64,000 nucleotides of DNA, taken from assembly GCF_028769735.1 (NCBI RefSeq), contig NC_088193.1, positions 7,033,814 to 7,097,813 of the forward strand, in the 5' to 3' direction. The translations under genes were made by a program, and so were the position numbers. Of this stretch, positions 23,690 through 36,939 are shown piece after piece (the first letter of the stretch is position 1; each line of letters starts with the position of its first letter). Below the pieces are notes generated by a model. That model worked only from the letters and a program-made list of their open reading frames with translations. It was not told the DNA's origin and searched no databases. The DNA is from Zonotrichia leucophrys gambelii (taxonomy: Eukaryota; Chordata; Aves; Passeriformes; Passerellidae).

Positions 23690-24220
23690 CGAGGCAGCAC
23701 ATGGCAGGGCAGTGGCAGTGCCCGGGGCTGGGGGGGTGTTCAACCCCAGATACGTCCGACCACATCAAAGCCTCTGCTGCGCTCACCAGCTCCCATTCAT
23801 CCTCCGGGAATGCGTGTGAGAGCCGGACCTGCCGCGGCACCAATGGGGAAGGTCCCTGGGGATGTTCCTGACGGCCAGACCGTCCCTCAGGATGCTGGCA
23901 GCACGGAGGAAGGCAGCGATGCGGGAGGATCAGAGGATGACGAGGGAGGGAGGGAGCTCCGGGTCACCTCCGCTCGCTGCCGCGGGCGACGGGCGCTGGG
24001 CGAGCCCTGCACGGCTCGGCAGCTGCAGATTCCTGCCTGTCCCAGCCCTCCTCCGCAGCCTCGCCGGGCACCCCTTCCCCGCAGGGCAGCGCCAGCACAC
24101 AGCCGGCATTGCTCAATGCAGCGCCACTCACACCGTCCCTGGCTGCTGCGGGGGGACCGGCCAGCCCCGCTGCGACAGCTGCGACATCTCCTCATCCTGC
24201 ACATCTGGGACTGCTGCGCC
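23690..24220. promoter_or_regulatory. Intronic CpG-rich patch
   Basis: CpG density rises sharply here compared with its flanks (CTGCCGCGGCACC, GCTGCCGCGGGCGACGGGCG and similar). It ends where an antisense CR1 begins. It could be an enhancer, an unrecognised promoter or a remnant island. No exon or TATA box is evident. Confidence 0.4.
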
Positions 24221-24221
24221 C

Positions 24222-24770
24222 ACAGAATCACAGAACTTCTAGGCTGGAAGAGACCTTTAAGATCATCGAGTCCAACCCATGTTCTAATACCTCAACTAGA
24301 TCATGGCACCAAGTGCCACATCCAGTCTTTTTTTAAACACGTCGAGAGATGGTGACTCCACCACCTCCCTGGGTAGATGATTCCATTATTTGACCACTCT
24401 TCCTGTAAAAAACTTCCTCCTTAATTCTAGCCTGTATCTCCCTTGGCGTAGCTTGAGACTGTGTCTTGTTCTGTCTGTTGTTGCCCAGAGAAAGAGACCG
24501 ACCCCCAGCTCACCACAGCCACCCTTCAGGAAGTTGAAGAGAGTGATAAGGTCACCCCTGAGTCTCCTTTTCTCCAGGCTGAACAGCCCCAGCTCCCTCA
24601 GTCGTTCTTCATACGGCTTGTGTTCCAAGCCCCTCACCAGCCTCGTTGCTCTCCTTTGGACTCACTCAAGCATCTCAACGTCCCTCCCAAATTGAGGGGC
24701 CCAGAACTGGACACAATACTCCAGGTGTGGCCTCAGCAGTGCCGAGCATGTGCAGGGCACAGGGAGGAGG
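24222..24770 (-). repeat. CR1 LINE fragment with ORF2 carboxyl terminus
   Basis: About 550 bases in minus orientation begin at the 3' end (CACAGAATCACAGAACTTCT, GGAAGAGACCTTTAAGATCA). On the minus strand 24386-24637 reads as the reverse-transcriptase carboxyl end ([20 protein letters not shown], then [12 protein letters not shown]). It is the longest CR1 copy in the window and is truncated at its 5' side, as is usual for these elements. Confidence 0.95.
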
Positions 24771-27479
24771 AGGAGTAGGAGGAGGAGCCCAAGAGCTCCT
24801 TCACAGGAGCCCTGTCCTCACCTGTCCTCCCCATGTCCCCCCTCACCCCTCTGTGCCCATGTCCCCCTCACCCCTCTGCACACCAGGACTCCAGGGCTGC
24901 CCTCCCTTATCAGCCCGGTTGCAGTTTCCAAAGGCGGAGAGGGAAGATTAGGATATTTAGCTTTGAAATCAAACAAATAATTGCACAGGCTTTCTGCAAA
25001 CAGATCAGGGTTGGGAGGTCAGAGAGCAGCTGGTAAATCTCAGCACTGTTTGCTGTGCCTAAATAATATTAGACCAAGAATAATCAATCATTTTTAATCA
25101 ACAAAATTATTTATAACTCTTTAGAGCAAACAGTCAACTCCAAAAGATGGCAGGTAATGATCCACATGTATCCAATTCCCCTCTGTGGTTATGGACTGGC
25201 TCCTGTGCATCCCTGGATTTACTGCCCTGGAGATTTGCCCTCACAAGTGCCATGACCCTCTCTGAGAGTGTCCCTGGCCAGGCTCACAAGCACACACTCA
25301 AACACACACAAATACACCCAGCAGCCCCCTGTAGCTGAAACCCCTCCAGGGCAGCTCACAGCAGCCACTGCACACCCCAAGCACCTTCCCAAGCTCCATC
25401 TCCCAGGGAGGGAGGGAGGGAGAACCTGCTGGACAGCAGAGGAGAAGGTGCTCCTTCTGCCCTGCCACCTGAGCCAGTGACACCTCCTGGGGTTGTGGCT
25501 GTGCTGATGGCACCGCTGACCCCTCCATGGGGAACCATTCATGTCCCACACCCTGCACACCCCCCCAGCCCCAGGCAGGCCCTGCACAGCAGCACATGAT
25601 CCCAGCAGCCACAAGGACAGGAGCCTTTTCCTGGCTGGGCTGGAAGCCATGAAAGCCAAGGGATTGCTGAGAGAATAACGAGAGCCAGCTTCCCATTTGG
25701 GACCAGGAGGGAACCAGGACAAGGCCATCCCTGGATGCTCCTGCCAGCCCTGCACCATTCCACCTCCCTGTCCCCTGCCCAAGCTCAGCTCCCCCAGTGG
25801 TGGAGGCCAGGAAGGGCCTGGGAAAAACCTGGGAACCAAAGCTCTGCAGCCCACGCCAGCCTCAGGAGCAGCGGTGCCAAAGTAATTTCATTTCACAACT
25901 TCCCAGGAACAATTCTCCCGGGTTTATTAATTTTTAAGCAGACAAGAAAAGCAACAAAGGGGATTTTCCAGGAGAGCCCTAGGATTAATCATCTCCATCC
26001 CAGGCTGAGCACAGGGCTCCTGGGCTTTGCCCAGGTGTGTCACACCATGCAGCATCCGGGTTTCCAGTATCCTCAGGCACAGGAGTGAGGGTTTTCCCAA
26101 TCCCCAAGTTCTTCTTTTCCAGCTCCTACTTCTAGGAAACTTCCCACCAGGGAAGGGACCAGTGCAGGGGTTGGACCAGACCATGCTCTGGGAAGATGAA
26201 GGTGGGAGTGAGCTGGGAGAAGCAGCCAAAGAGGAGCTGGGCTGCCCCATCAGGCTCAGCCCTCCCATCCCAGGGCCAAGCACTGTCCAGGCTGGATTAT
26301 GTCAGCTCCTGGCCTCACTGGGAAGAGAGAAGGGCAGGCAGGGATAAATGTGAGGTGCTGGGATCTGCCCAGAGGAAGCCTGAGCTTGGAAACCTCGCTG
26401 AGGGCTGGGGGAGAGGCTGAGCTGCTCCCAGGCCTCGCATCCACCCCGCGGAGCATCCGGAAGCCATTAAGGAATTACAGCCTGGCTGGCCCCGAGCCCT
26501 CCCCGGCAGAAGTGCCTGGAGCAGATGGTGAAAGGGCTGATTGAATTCGGCTGCTCACGCCAAGAGGCTCTTTAGGAGACACTCAATGGAGGAGGGGGTG
26601 GAGGGGGCGGCATTTGGGACTCGGGAGCTGAGAGCCCTTGCCAGGAACTCCAGGAATCCTCTGTCAACCCTAAGGAGGCTGGAGGAGCTCTGGCAGTGAC
26701 TTGGATGTGTGGTTTGAGGGGTGTGAGATTCCCTTGGGAGCTTGGCCCCGAGCTCCTGGTGCTCCAGGAGTGACTCCTCAGTGATCCAAGGCTGGTTCCT
26801 CTCCCTTCATCTCCAAGGGCACCGTGCACTGGACCAGATCCCTTCCAGGGACCTGGCATGGCCCCAGGAGCTGAGTGATCCCAAGCCTTGGTCCCAGCTG
26901 AGGAGGAGGCACAGGAGCTGTCAGTCCAACAGCCCTGCCCACCCCTGGGGCTTTCCTCCCAGAAAAATGCGGGGTTGCAAAGATCCTTATTTCCCAATTT
27001 GGTGTAATCCCACCCCATTCCCACACTGGGTATGGGACCAGACCTCCCAAAGAGCCCTCAGAGAGGGATGGAACTCCAGTTACTCTGGATGAAGAGGAGG
27101 TGGGGAAAAAAGACCAGGATGCGAGAAATGTAGGATGAAAAAGAGCCAACAGGAGGGGGAAAAAAGCCTGAGGAAAAATGTGCTTGGAAAGTCATCCTCG
27201 GTGCCAGCCCTCCCGGGGGTGATGCCAGTGCCTGGGCAAAAACACAGATGGAGGAACCAAAACTGCCTGGGGATGAAGGAAGAGCTTAAACCCTCCCAGG
27301 AAAGTGGAGGGGAAGAAAAGGAGGAATGCCCCAAAAACCAACACAGCCCCAAGCTCCGGGCTCCCTGCCCTGGCCAGCCAGCTTCAGCTCCCCATTCCCT
27401 GTGTCCCAGGGGCACAGGCATCGGCTCCAAGGCCCCCGTGCCATCCCCTATGTCCGAGTCCGTCCCTGTTTTTCCAAGG

Positions 27480-28400
27480 GAGAAAGCTGCAGTGAGTCCC
27501 CCCGGATTCCCTGGCCGGCTGCCCGATGTTGGGAAATCGGGAGCCTGGTCAGGCTCTGCCGGAGGGGCCGGCACGGAGCGCTCCGTGACCGTCAGGGGAT
27601 CTTTGCGGAGCAATCTTTTCCGAGACAAGTCATGAGATTATTTCTTGCCTGGAATTTGCTCCCGCAGCTCCCATCGGCCCCGGACTGCTGAGTCAAGAGA
27701 CCGCCGGGGCTGTGCCCTCCAGATGAGTAAATAAATTGCCATGGGGAGCGCGGGGGGCCGGGGGGGGCTGGCGCCCGGCGGGGCGCGGGATGGGGCAGGG
27801 AGGGACCCGATGACTCCCGAGCCTTGGGCTGGGGATGGATCCCGGCTTGGCAGCCGCGCACGGAGTTAGTCACCAGATTAGCCAGCACTTACACACGCGG
27901 CTTAAAGGCACATCATCCTCCTCCCCGTTCCCTTTCCACCGGGGTCTTATCCCCCTTTTCCCTTCTTTTATTTTTGAGATTTCTTTCAGCCGGACTTTGG
28001 CTCTCAGTGAGTGCCAGGGACGGGCAGCCCGACAGCCAGGCAAGGCAGAAGCCCTTGAAGACACCGAAGGGGGGAAAGGGTCCGGCCCGGGGGTGACAGA
28101 GCTCGGGCAGCCCCTCCTGATCCCTCCCGTCCCGCTGTGCCGCTCGCCGGGCGCTCGGGTCACTCTATAGGATCCATATGGCCCCGGCTGCTCCGCGCTC
28201 GGCTGCTTGGAACCAGGAATGGTGCGAGTCATCCCGCTCGAAGGCAAACAGGCGCACGGCCGGGGCCTTTCATGTTCCGGCCTTTGGAGCCAAATTCAAA
28301 TCTGGAGCCGCTTAAAGGGACGGAAAGAGCCCGAGCGAGGAGCGGCCCCGCCGGGCCACGGCTACCGGGACAGCTCCGCATCGCAAACCCCGCGGCTGCC
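27480..28400. promoter_or_regulatory. Intronic CpG island-like region
   Basis: This is a CpG-dense segment (for example around 27765-27800 and 28080-28380) in the middle of the p54 intron, with sharp AT-richer flanks. It includes CCATATGGCC near 28167-28176 and an AAATTCAAAT block near 28292. It may be an enhancer or an alternative promoter for short ETS1 forms. The sequence alone does not decide. Confidence 0.45.
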
Positions 28401-28550
28401 GCTGGAAAGGGAAACTGCCCCAGCCTTCCCAAACCCCACAGATACCACTGGAAACTGCCCCAGCCTTCCCAAACCCCGCTGGAAAGGGAAACTGCCCCAG
28501 CCTTCCCAAACCCCTCTACTCCCCCTGGAAACTGCCCCATCCTTCCCAGA
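28399..28550. repeat. Minisatellite, about 40-base unit
   Basis: There are four copies containing GGAAACTGCCCCAGCCTTCC and CAAACCCC, alternating with and without an extra GGAAAGG segment. Confidence 0.88.
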
Positions 28551-30929
28551 CCCCAGCACAGCCCTGGACCCCAAGCCCAAAGTTCCTGGCAGCCCTTGAC
28601 AAGGATGGGCTTGGGAAATGCCACCGGTGCTGCTCCCAAGCTCCTCTGCAGCCCGGGGCTGATGGCCGGGCTTGAGCAGAGGAGCTTTTCCTCATTTGCA
28701 GCTGCAGAGCAGGAGGAATTGCGTTTGCTGACCTCACGGAGCAGTCTGAGGCATGGAGCAGTTGGGTAACGTGCCTCAAGCACTTGAAAAGAGAAAGCTC
28801 TTGGCATTGCATTTTCAAACCGCTTCTAACAATAATGGGTAAAAAAAGAAGGGAAAAAAAAAAGACCCAAATTTCACGTGTCCCACTCCATCTTTTTTTA
28901 ATTTTCCAGTGGAAAAAGCCAGGACTACTCAGCTTTTGCAAGTTGTTTCTTCAGAGGGTTCAGGTTTCGGTAAACAATTGCTCAAAACTAAAAGGTAAGA
29001 AAGCAAAAATCCCCTTTTCTGCTCCCAGAGCAGTGACCAAAATTCAGTGGCTTTGCACAAACACATGCAGGCACCTCTGAAAAAAACTTTCATGTGGGTC
29101 AAAAAGCCACAGCTTGATTATTGTGATAAAAACTGCTGACAACGGGGGGTAAACAACAGAAAACAACCCCAAAGCACTGCCCAGTGTCCAGCTTCAGTTT
29201 TTGGGGTCTGCTGCTGGCGGGGACAGCTTCCCTGAGTGAGCAGGGTTATCCTGCAAGGCCATGCCAGGAGAGGCAGCATCCCAGGGAATGGCAGCCAGCC
29301 CCATCCTGCCTTGGTTCCCGAGGGATGCTGAGCCTGCCCCAGTGTCCCAGCACCCCCAAACTGGGAATTCTGGGGGGTGGATGGCTCAAGGTCTGCCTGC
29401 TGCTGGTGAGGAGCTGGGCAGTGGAACACAGAGCGTGGAGAGCAGGAATCCTGCAAGCAGAGGGAGACCTGGAGCACCCAGCTGAGGATGCTCTCTCCTC
29501 CCTGAAACGGTGGAATGGGAGTGCTGTGCCTCAGTTTCCCTAAAAACAAGCTCTCATCAAACCTTTTCTCAACATCTTTTGGGATGCAAGGCCCCAGAGC
29601 CTCAGAAAGAAGCTTTTAAAGAAAAGCTCAGTCCCTGGGCTGGCTTCTCCTGCACTCCCCACCAGCCATGAGAAGAATGCCTTGGAATCACGTCAAGTAT
29701 TTGAGATGAGATGGGGGGAGAGAGAGGGGGCAGGCGAGGGGAGAGGGGGAGCTTTGACTCAGTGTCTGGCTTCTTTCATCAATTCCACATTCCTGCTCAT
29801 GCCATCACCCTCCGGGAAAGTGCCACAACCTACAGGACCCATGTGGAGCCAATTTAGAATCCCCTCCGTGTAAGAAAATGCATTTTGTTCATTAGCAAGC
29901 TCTGGATGCTCAGCTGGGGTGAGGGCAGCCCCACAGCCATCCCAGAAGGGGATTCAGTGGGAAGATATCCTACACACAGCCACAGCCCAGAGCACAGCAG
30001 TGCTCCCTGCACTCCCAGGACGTTGTTCCAGCCCAAATATCCCCGGGGTTCCTGCCCCAGCCACCTGAGCTGGAGGTCTCTGCCTCTGCTGGCTGTATAG
30101 GAAAGGTTTAAACACAAAGAAAAAAGCTGGAGAGCAGGGAATTGCTGGAGCAGGTATTGTTTTGTGCCCAGCAGCAACTGGGAGATGAATGAATGGGAAT
30201 TCCAGCCCCAGAGCCCAGTTCAGAGCCAGACAGAGCCCTGGGACTTTGCACATCCCAATCCACAACCGGGGCTGTCACAATGACTCCAATCCTCATTCCC
30301 AGAGCACAGGGAGCCACAGAAAGGAGGGGATTTTCCTCTCTGGGCAAGCAAGCGGCTGTTTCTCGGTGTGTTTGTGATATTTCTCTGGCAGGTTATATTT
30401 ATCCACGAGCTCCAGGAACCAGATGTGGGATGGAGGGGCTGTGCTGCAGCAGCTTCCTGCCTCCCTGCAAACACCAGCCCCACCTGCCCTGCCCAGAGCA
30501 GGACACAGCCTGCAGGGCCAGGAAACTCTGCAAGGTCAGGGCAGGGGACAGGGAAAAACGTGTCACCTGCCTGGTCCTGCACAGGGAGCATTGCTGCCAT
30601 GAGCTGCTGATGTTCATGGGACAGAGCAGCAAATCTGGGAGTTTTGGCAGTTGACTGAAAAAAAACCCCAAAACCTCAACATAAAAATGCAGAGTTTCAG
30701 TTCAGAAAGAGATGGTAGTGAGAGAGCAGGGCTTTACCCTTCCAGGGCTACTCTGAGCCACCACCTCAGGAGGAGGATGGAGCACCTCAGAGCAGCTCTG
30801 AGCACAGCCCTGGGGCTCTGCCTCCCCCTCAGCCCTGCAGGGCTCAGGCAGCCTTTGAAAGGTTCCAGAGCCAGGGTGAGACACTGAGACACCCCAGCTG
30901 AGCCCTCACACCAAACTCCAAACTGAAAC

Positions 30930-31070
30930 CACCCTGGCAGTGCCCAAGGCCAGCCTGGCCAGGGCCCTGAGCCACCTGGAGCAGTGTGAGCTGTCCCTGC
31001 CATGGCAGGGGGGGAACTGGATGAGCTTTAAGGTCCCTTCCAACCCAAGCCCTTCTGGGATTCAAGGATT
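30930..31070 (+). repeat. CR1 LINE 3' fragment
   Basis: It has CCTGGCAGTGCCCAAGGCCA, CTGTCCCTGCCATGGCAGGG, TTTAAGGTCCCTTCCAACCC and a GGGATTCAAGGATT tail. Confidence 0.9.
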
Positions 31071-32514
31071 TATTTCTTTTTTTGCCATCTCTGTGCACTT
31101 GGCCTCCAACTCAGTGTCCATCCCAGACTGTCCCTCCCTGTTCCAGGAGATGTTCAAGCATATAAAGCTACTGTAGTTTTCCACATTTTCCCATCACTGC
31201 CAGGGAAGCCTGCAGGCACAAATCCCCAAAGCTGGGGAAGCTGGGCTGGGGAGATGAGAGCAGCTCTGCAGGGCTTGCACAGGACCCAGCCCAGCTTTCC
31301 AAAGTCACCTCTGCAGGAGCAGATCCCACTCCAGGCCCGTTATCTGCAGAGCCATCTCCCAGCTCTGCCATGGGCAGCACTCAAGTGCTTCCCCCCCTCA
31401 AATTCCACTGCACCTGGGAAAAATGTAGGAGCTCGTAGGAGAATCAATAAATATTTATTGTTTAACCAGCAGTATTTTGACTGGAGATGTAAGCATGGCC
31501 CTGTGCCAGGGAAACAAGAGCCTTCTTGGCCAGCACTGCAAACAAATTTTTGTCTGTATCTCGTTGGAAGATTATAAACTACACAATGAAAGGAAAAAAA
31601 GAAACACAGGCAGCGAGCAGCTTAGTCACGGAAGAGGAACAAAAGAGCTGAGATGGATAACTGTGGCATGGGGTTACAAGGAAAGGGCTGCAGGCCTGAA
31701 TTTTGGCTGTGAGACAGCTGTGCTGCTCAGATCAGCTGCAGATTGTGCCACTGGCTCCTGCTGGGATCGGGCTTGGAGCTGCACCAGGAGGTTCTGCAGA
31801 GACACTGGGATCCAGCAGGAGCTCCCAGCCAAAAGCAAACTGGGGAGTCGGGGCTGAGGCTGCAGAGGCACAGCCTCTCCCCTATGGAATACCCCAATTC
31901 CCACAGGGATCCCGGGATCAATGAACAGCCAGGCCCTGGCTCCAGGGCAGTTTCAGTGCTCCAATACAGCAGATCATCCCTCCTTGTGCACCTCCTCAGC
32001 GCCCTGGCACACTCCTACCCAGCACAGGTGCTCCACCAAGCCAGCCTTGCCAGCCTGGAGGGTGCCAGAGCTGCATCCTTTGGATCAGGGACAGCAGTGA
32101 CACTTGCTGTCCTACATCCTGCCATTCCCTCACCGTGTGCCCTGCAAGGACCAGCTGACAGTGCAAAAAGGAAAAGACTCTCCTGCCTTATCTGGGACAG
32201 ATTTACTTGGATTCATTCCCCAAAATCCCAGCAGATCCTGGTGCTACAACTGACAGGAACCATTTAGGGTGGCAGCTCTGCCAGTTCACATCCCTGACAT
32301 GTTTCACACACTCTGGTCCTACTCACACCCACCTGAGGCTTTAATCTCTGAGACAACCTGTGCACCCTCAGCCTGATGCAGCTGCCCCAGCTCCTCACAC
32401 AGCAGGATACATTCCAGAGGAATGTGACTGTGGATTTCCACTTTTTCCCATCACTGCCACAGTGCAGTGATGGGAAGCCTGCAGTTCCACAGCAGCAAAT
32501 CCAGAGCTCCCAGA

Positions 32515-32640
32515 GAAGATGGGGCTGCCCCATTCCTGGATGTGCCCAAGGCCAGGTTGGATGGAACTTGGGGTAATGGGAGATCTCCCAGGTGAGATCT
32601 TTAAGGATTTCAACCCAAACCATTCTGGGATTCTGTGATA
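32515..32640 (+). repeat. CR1 LINE 3' fragment
   Basis: The sequence GGATGTGCCCAAGGCCAGGT followed by TTGGATGGAACTTGGG and CCCAAACCATTCTGGGATTC ends in TGTGATAAT. Confidence 0.85.
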
Positions 32641-32839
32641 ATCCCGTGGCAAAGCTCAGTGTGCCACAGTCCTTCTGGGGTCCCAGCCCCTCGCTGCCTG
32701 CCTGCAATCTGCTCAGGATTTGGGAGTGCAGGAAGTCCCAGGATGTCTCAGCAGCTCCTCTGGAGAGCAGGAGCACAGCATTCCAGCACGAGCCTGTGTT
32801 ATCCCTGCGTTCTGTAAGGCCCATCAAAGCATGGCACGC

Positions 32840-32892
32840 TGTAATTACATGGCAAATTAGGGGCCACTTCGTGGAACCACACTGTAATTACA
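32840..32892. promoter_or_regulatory. Pair of TGTAATTACA palindromes
   Basis: The perfect 10-base palindrome TGTAATTACA occurs at 32840-32849 and 32883-32892, separated by 33 bases. Such sites can bind paired homeodomain dimers. Function is inferred only. Confidence 0.3.
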
Positions 32893-35800
32893 CACTTGGT
32901 GTGTGCTTTGGGGAGCTCGGGATGGAAATGTGAAATGAACGGGGTTTGCTCCTGTTCCCTGGAAATCTCCCTCCCTGTACCAGGTTAAAAACCAGGGATG
33001 TGCTCTGTGGATGTGTCCCTGAAGGACAGCTCCGCGAGCTGCCCTCTTTCCACCCCTTTTCAGAGCTTTGATGGGAAGCCGACACTAAAAAACTTGAAGC
33101 TGGTGGCAGCCAAGTGCAGCCAGTCCCCCCTCCTGGGCACCTCTCATTGCAGCATCCCGGCTGGATACCACAGTAATGGGCATTTTGGCAGCGCATACAG
33201 AGGTAATTGCTCTTCTTCAGCCGAGTTCTCACCTCCTCCGCAGGCAATCAGCGCCGAAAACGCGAGAGCGGCCCCAAGCCCTGCACTGCTGAGCCTCAGC
33301 CTCGCTGCTGATCACTGCAGCCCACACAGAGCATCCCCAGCGCTCACTTCGGCTGCACTGAAGTGCAAAGCATTCCAAAAGATGCAGATGCCATTCCCTG
33401 CATCCCTGGAAACACCAATCCGTGCCTTCCTTCCCCAGGCTCTGGCATCCCGGGTGTCCCTGGCAGGACAGGTGAGCTCTCCCAGCGCCACTGAGGCAGA
33501 GGGGGACACAGAAGATGCCGGAGCAGGGAGGGGAATGCTGGGGCTCGGAGGGAATTGCTGGGGCTCTCTGCTGTGTTTTATCCTGCATGGAAACCAAACG
33601 TGGCCATGCAGGAGCCAGTGCCCGTCAGCAGCAGGGAAACTGAGTCACACAGCAGCTGACACAGCTGGAGGGCTCAGCCCTGCTAGGATAAGGCAGGATC
33701 AAACCTGTCTTTTTGAGAATAATGAGAATAATGTCCTAAGTCCCTGGACACTTTCACCCCGAGCAGCTCAGCAAACTGCCCCCGTTGGTTGGGCTGGTCC
33801 AGCTGTGACCCCGTTCCGTGCACACCTGGAGCCAGGGATGGCTGCAAACTTGTCCTCCCAGACAAGGCAGAGGCCAGAATGAAGGATCCCCTCCTAAAAC
33901 CCAAAGAAAACGGATTTTCTCTGCTCCTTGCCCGCGGCCAGGCTCTGTGGAGGAGCTCTGCGTTTGCCAGGCCCGCTGTAAATGCGAACTCCCTTATTTG
34001 TCTGTGCTGAAAGTGAAAGCAAAGCCTGACCTGGCTGTGGGAAGGGGGACAAGCACGATTCAGGCAGGTCCTGCATCCCCAAGCAGCATGGGAGCTGTGT
34101 AGGAGCTCCCCTGTACCCAGAACCAGAACTTTACAGAGCTTTGGGCTGGAAGGGAAAATCTTGCTTCAGCCTTAAGTGATGTTGTCCCAAATCCTAAACA
34201 GAGGGAAAAGCTGTTGCCAGATAAAAGCACACCCCTGGGATGCCACCCACGCACAGGCCAATGGAAACAACGTGTCCGTGTCCCAGCTGTCCTCGGGGTA
34301 GGCATGGGAAGGGCCAAAGAGCCCGGATTGCTGTGCTGTGTGTGCACAGAGCAAACCCTTTTCCAGGAACCAATCCCCCCCTCCTGCTCCCATAATCCCA
34401 TAACACACCTCAGGGAAAGGAGGCAGGAGCAGGGCTGGATGCAGGATGGGGAGTTTGGCATCCCTGCCCCACTTGGGATGCCCAGCAAGGACAGCTGGGA
34501 TTACAGCCCTGCTCTGGTACCTCGGGGAGGCAAAGCTGCAGCTTCCTGAGCAAGAAATGAGCACTGGGAGCCCCAGTTACAGCCCAGAGCTCCCAGCAGG
34601 GCTGGCTGGAGCTGCTGCCCACTGCCCACAGCCAGCAAATGCAGCTTGGCCGAGCTGCAGGAAGCAAAGTGATTTGTGGAGGGCAGCCTTCATCAGCCCC
34701 CAGGTGAAGTTCCCTTGGGGTTGAAATTTGTGTGGTTTGGGGTTTTACTGTCTCAGAAAACGTCCCACCAGCCTTTGGTGGATCAGCCATGTATGTACAA
34801 CCACAAGTGATGTTACCACCCTTCCATCACATCCTCCTAAGAATATCCACACAGAAATGTGTCCTGAAGGAGAACTCGCCCCGTGGGTTCTGGCTCTGAC
34901 CTGCTCATCTCACTCACACATTCCTGCTGCTAATAGTGGGGGTGGAGGGGGAGGATTTGGCTTTGGAAGCTTTCTGGAGCTTTACAGCTCCACGTCCCTT
35001 CCAGGTTATTTTTAAACCCTTTGGACAGCACAAATCTCCCTGGAGTTTTGCAGGCAGAGGTGTGGGGTGGAGCAGGGTTTGATTTGGGGGGTGAGAGGGG
35101 ACAGAGTTCCACGGGGCATCACCTGGCACATCAAACATCCTGCACAGCTGAAACCCTCAGGCTGCAGGGCCCTCCCTGCCCAGGGTTAACCTCACTGGCT
35201 CCTGTGAGAAGGGACAAGGGGCTGCAGTCCTTCTCAGCCCATTTTGGAATTAAGGACGATGGGAACACTTGGTGGTGGATTCAGGGCTGCAGGAGCCATC
35301 AGGGAGCAGATGAGCCCTCCAGGAGCAGAGAGAAGTGATGTTCCCTCCTCCCCTGGCCGGATCCCAGGAACACGACCCAGCAGCATCCACACTCCTTCCC
35401 TCGCCATCAATCCCACCAAACCAGAGAGCTGCAGCTTTTTTCTCTCGGAGTTGGAGGGGAAATGAGGTTAAGCCAGCTAATTGACAGCGCTGACCTTTGT
35501 GGCTCCCAGCGAGCGCAGCCACCAGCACAGGAGCGGCTGCAGCTGAGCCGATGGGAGGCAGAGCATTTCTACCTCTGGGTTTGTGTTTTTCAGAGCTCTT
35601 CCTGCCCAAGTTTCAACTGTGGGTCAGCTCTGAGAGCAGTTTGCTGACATCAGCTGCAGAAGAGCTTTCGGGACAGAAGAAAACGAACTTAAGGCAGGGT
35701 GAAACTCCAAGTCCTCCCTTCAGGCACCAGGGAATTCCACTGCTCCCGACACCCAGAGCCCGTGTAAGAGCGCTCACCCACACCAGGAGAGCGCAAATTT

Positions 35801-36939
35801 TAACAGATACTTTACTCTGGAGTGAAAAGCAAACTTCACCCTACCCTGACTGTCCAGGTGTTTATTCCTATCCCGCTTTCCTCCCCTCGGAACAAACAGG
35901 CTGAAGGGCAGCAATGAGTCTTCACCAGAGTTTTAGGAAATAGGCACAAACGGGTCCTCAGTTCCCCTCCAGCCTCTCATTTCAGCTGTGTAGGTGCATT
36001 TTTAGCATCTCTCAGGCATTTGGAAGCCTGGTGCTCCCCAGCCCACCCCGGGGCCAGGCTCAGCCCTGCTGCCCGGGCAGGGAGCGCTGGCACCTCTGCC
36101 CAGCACAGGGAGCTCCCTGCGGCCGGGGAGGGATCCCAAGGGGAACACTCCTGCGCTGGATCCCATGGACGGCTGAAGCCAAGGTGGTGCTGCCTTTGGA
36201 GCTCTCTGCAGCCCCACTGATGCTGCACCAGCATAGCACCAACCCCTGTGCGGCTCCAGCACTCAGCTGTCATTTCATTCCCACATGCAGCCCAAAATCC
36301 CAATGCCTGCGGGAGCTGTGGCTCCCTTCTGGCTTTCCTAGAAACTTTCTAACCGGCAGAGAAACGTACAACTCAATCTTTAATTTGATTTTCTTTGCCG
36401 CACCGGTGCTGCACAAAACCCAGCAAACTTCCAGTTTGGCGCGGTGGGAATTGCAGCAGGGAGAGATGAAGCAACAGGACTGGTTTAATGCAGAAAAAAG
36501 GGTTGTTTTTTGTTTTTCCTGCGGGTCCTCCACCCGCTCCATCCTCCACCTCGCCTGGGCAGGGCAGAGAGGAGTTGGGCGCCCGGGGTCAGCGAGCAGC
36601 CAGACGCCAGCAGTGTGTGAACAGCAGCCCTTATTCTGGTCAGCCTCGGCTCGGAGCAGCAACCACAGCCAGCAGCAGCTGAACTCACCCCGCTACAACA
36701 CACAAAAAACCCTTCTCGCCTCCCTCCAGTAACGTGTTGCTCTCTGCACCCTCTCTCCACCCATTTCTCCAGCTCCAGAAGGGGGAAAAAAAATATCAAA
36801 GCGGCGGGGTTTCCTGGATTAAACGTGCTAAATCCAGAGTATTTAGCACTGGAGTTGTGTTTCCCAAATACCACGAGTGCCTGGACCACACAAGGCATTT
36901 CCAGCCAGGGATGGGGGACTTCACATCCATCCCAGCTAG

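Noticed and set aside
23564..24355. A 263-codon open frame on the plus strand
   Set aside because: It runs through a CpG-rich patch and ends inside an antisense CR1 fragment, so it is not a gene.
24386..24637. Minus-strand frame resembling a reverse transcriptase end
   Set aside because: As a host gene it is rejected. It is the carboxyl end of CR1 ORF2 in a truncated LINE and is annotated there.
27958..28010. Plus-strand acceptor and donor pair around a 17-base microexon
   Set aside because: A polypyrimidine tract plus CAG followed 17 bases later by GTGAGT is expected by chance, and nothing supports a plus-strand gene here.
32998..33882. A 294-codon open frame on the plus strand
   Set aside because: No family resemblance, biased low-complexity composition and no splice or codon-use support. 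It lies in an ETS1 intron.
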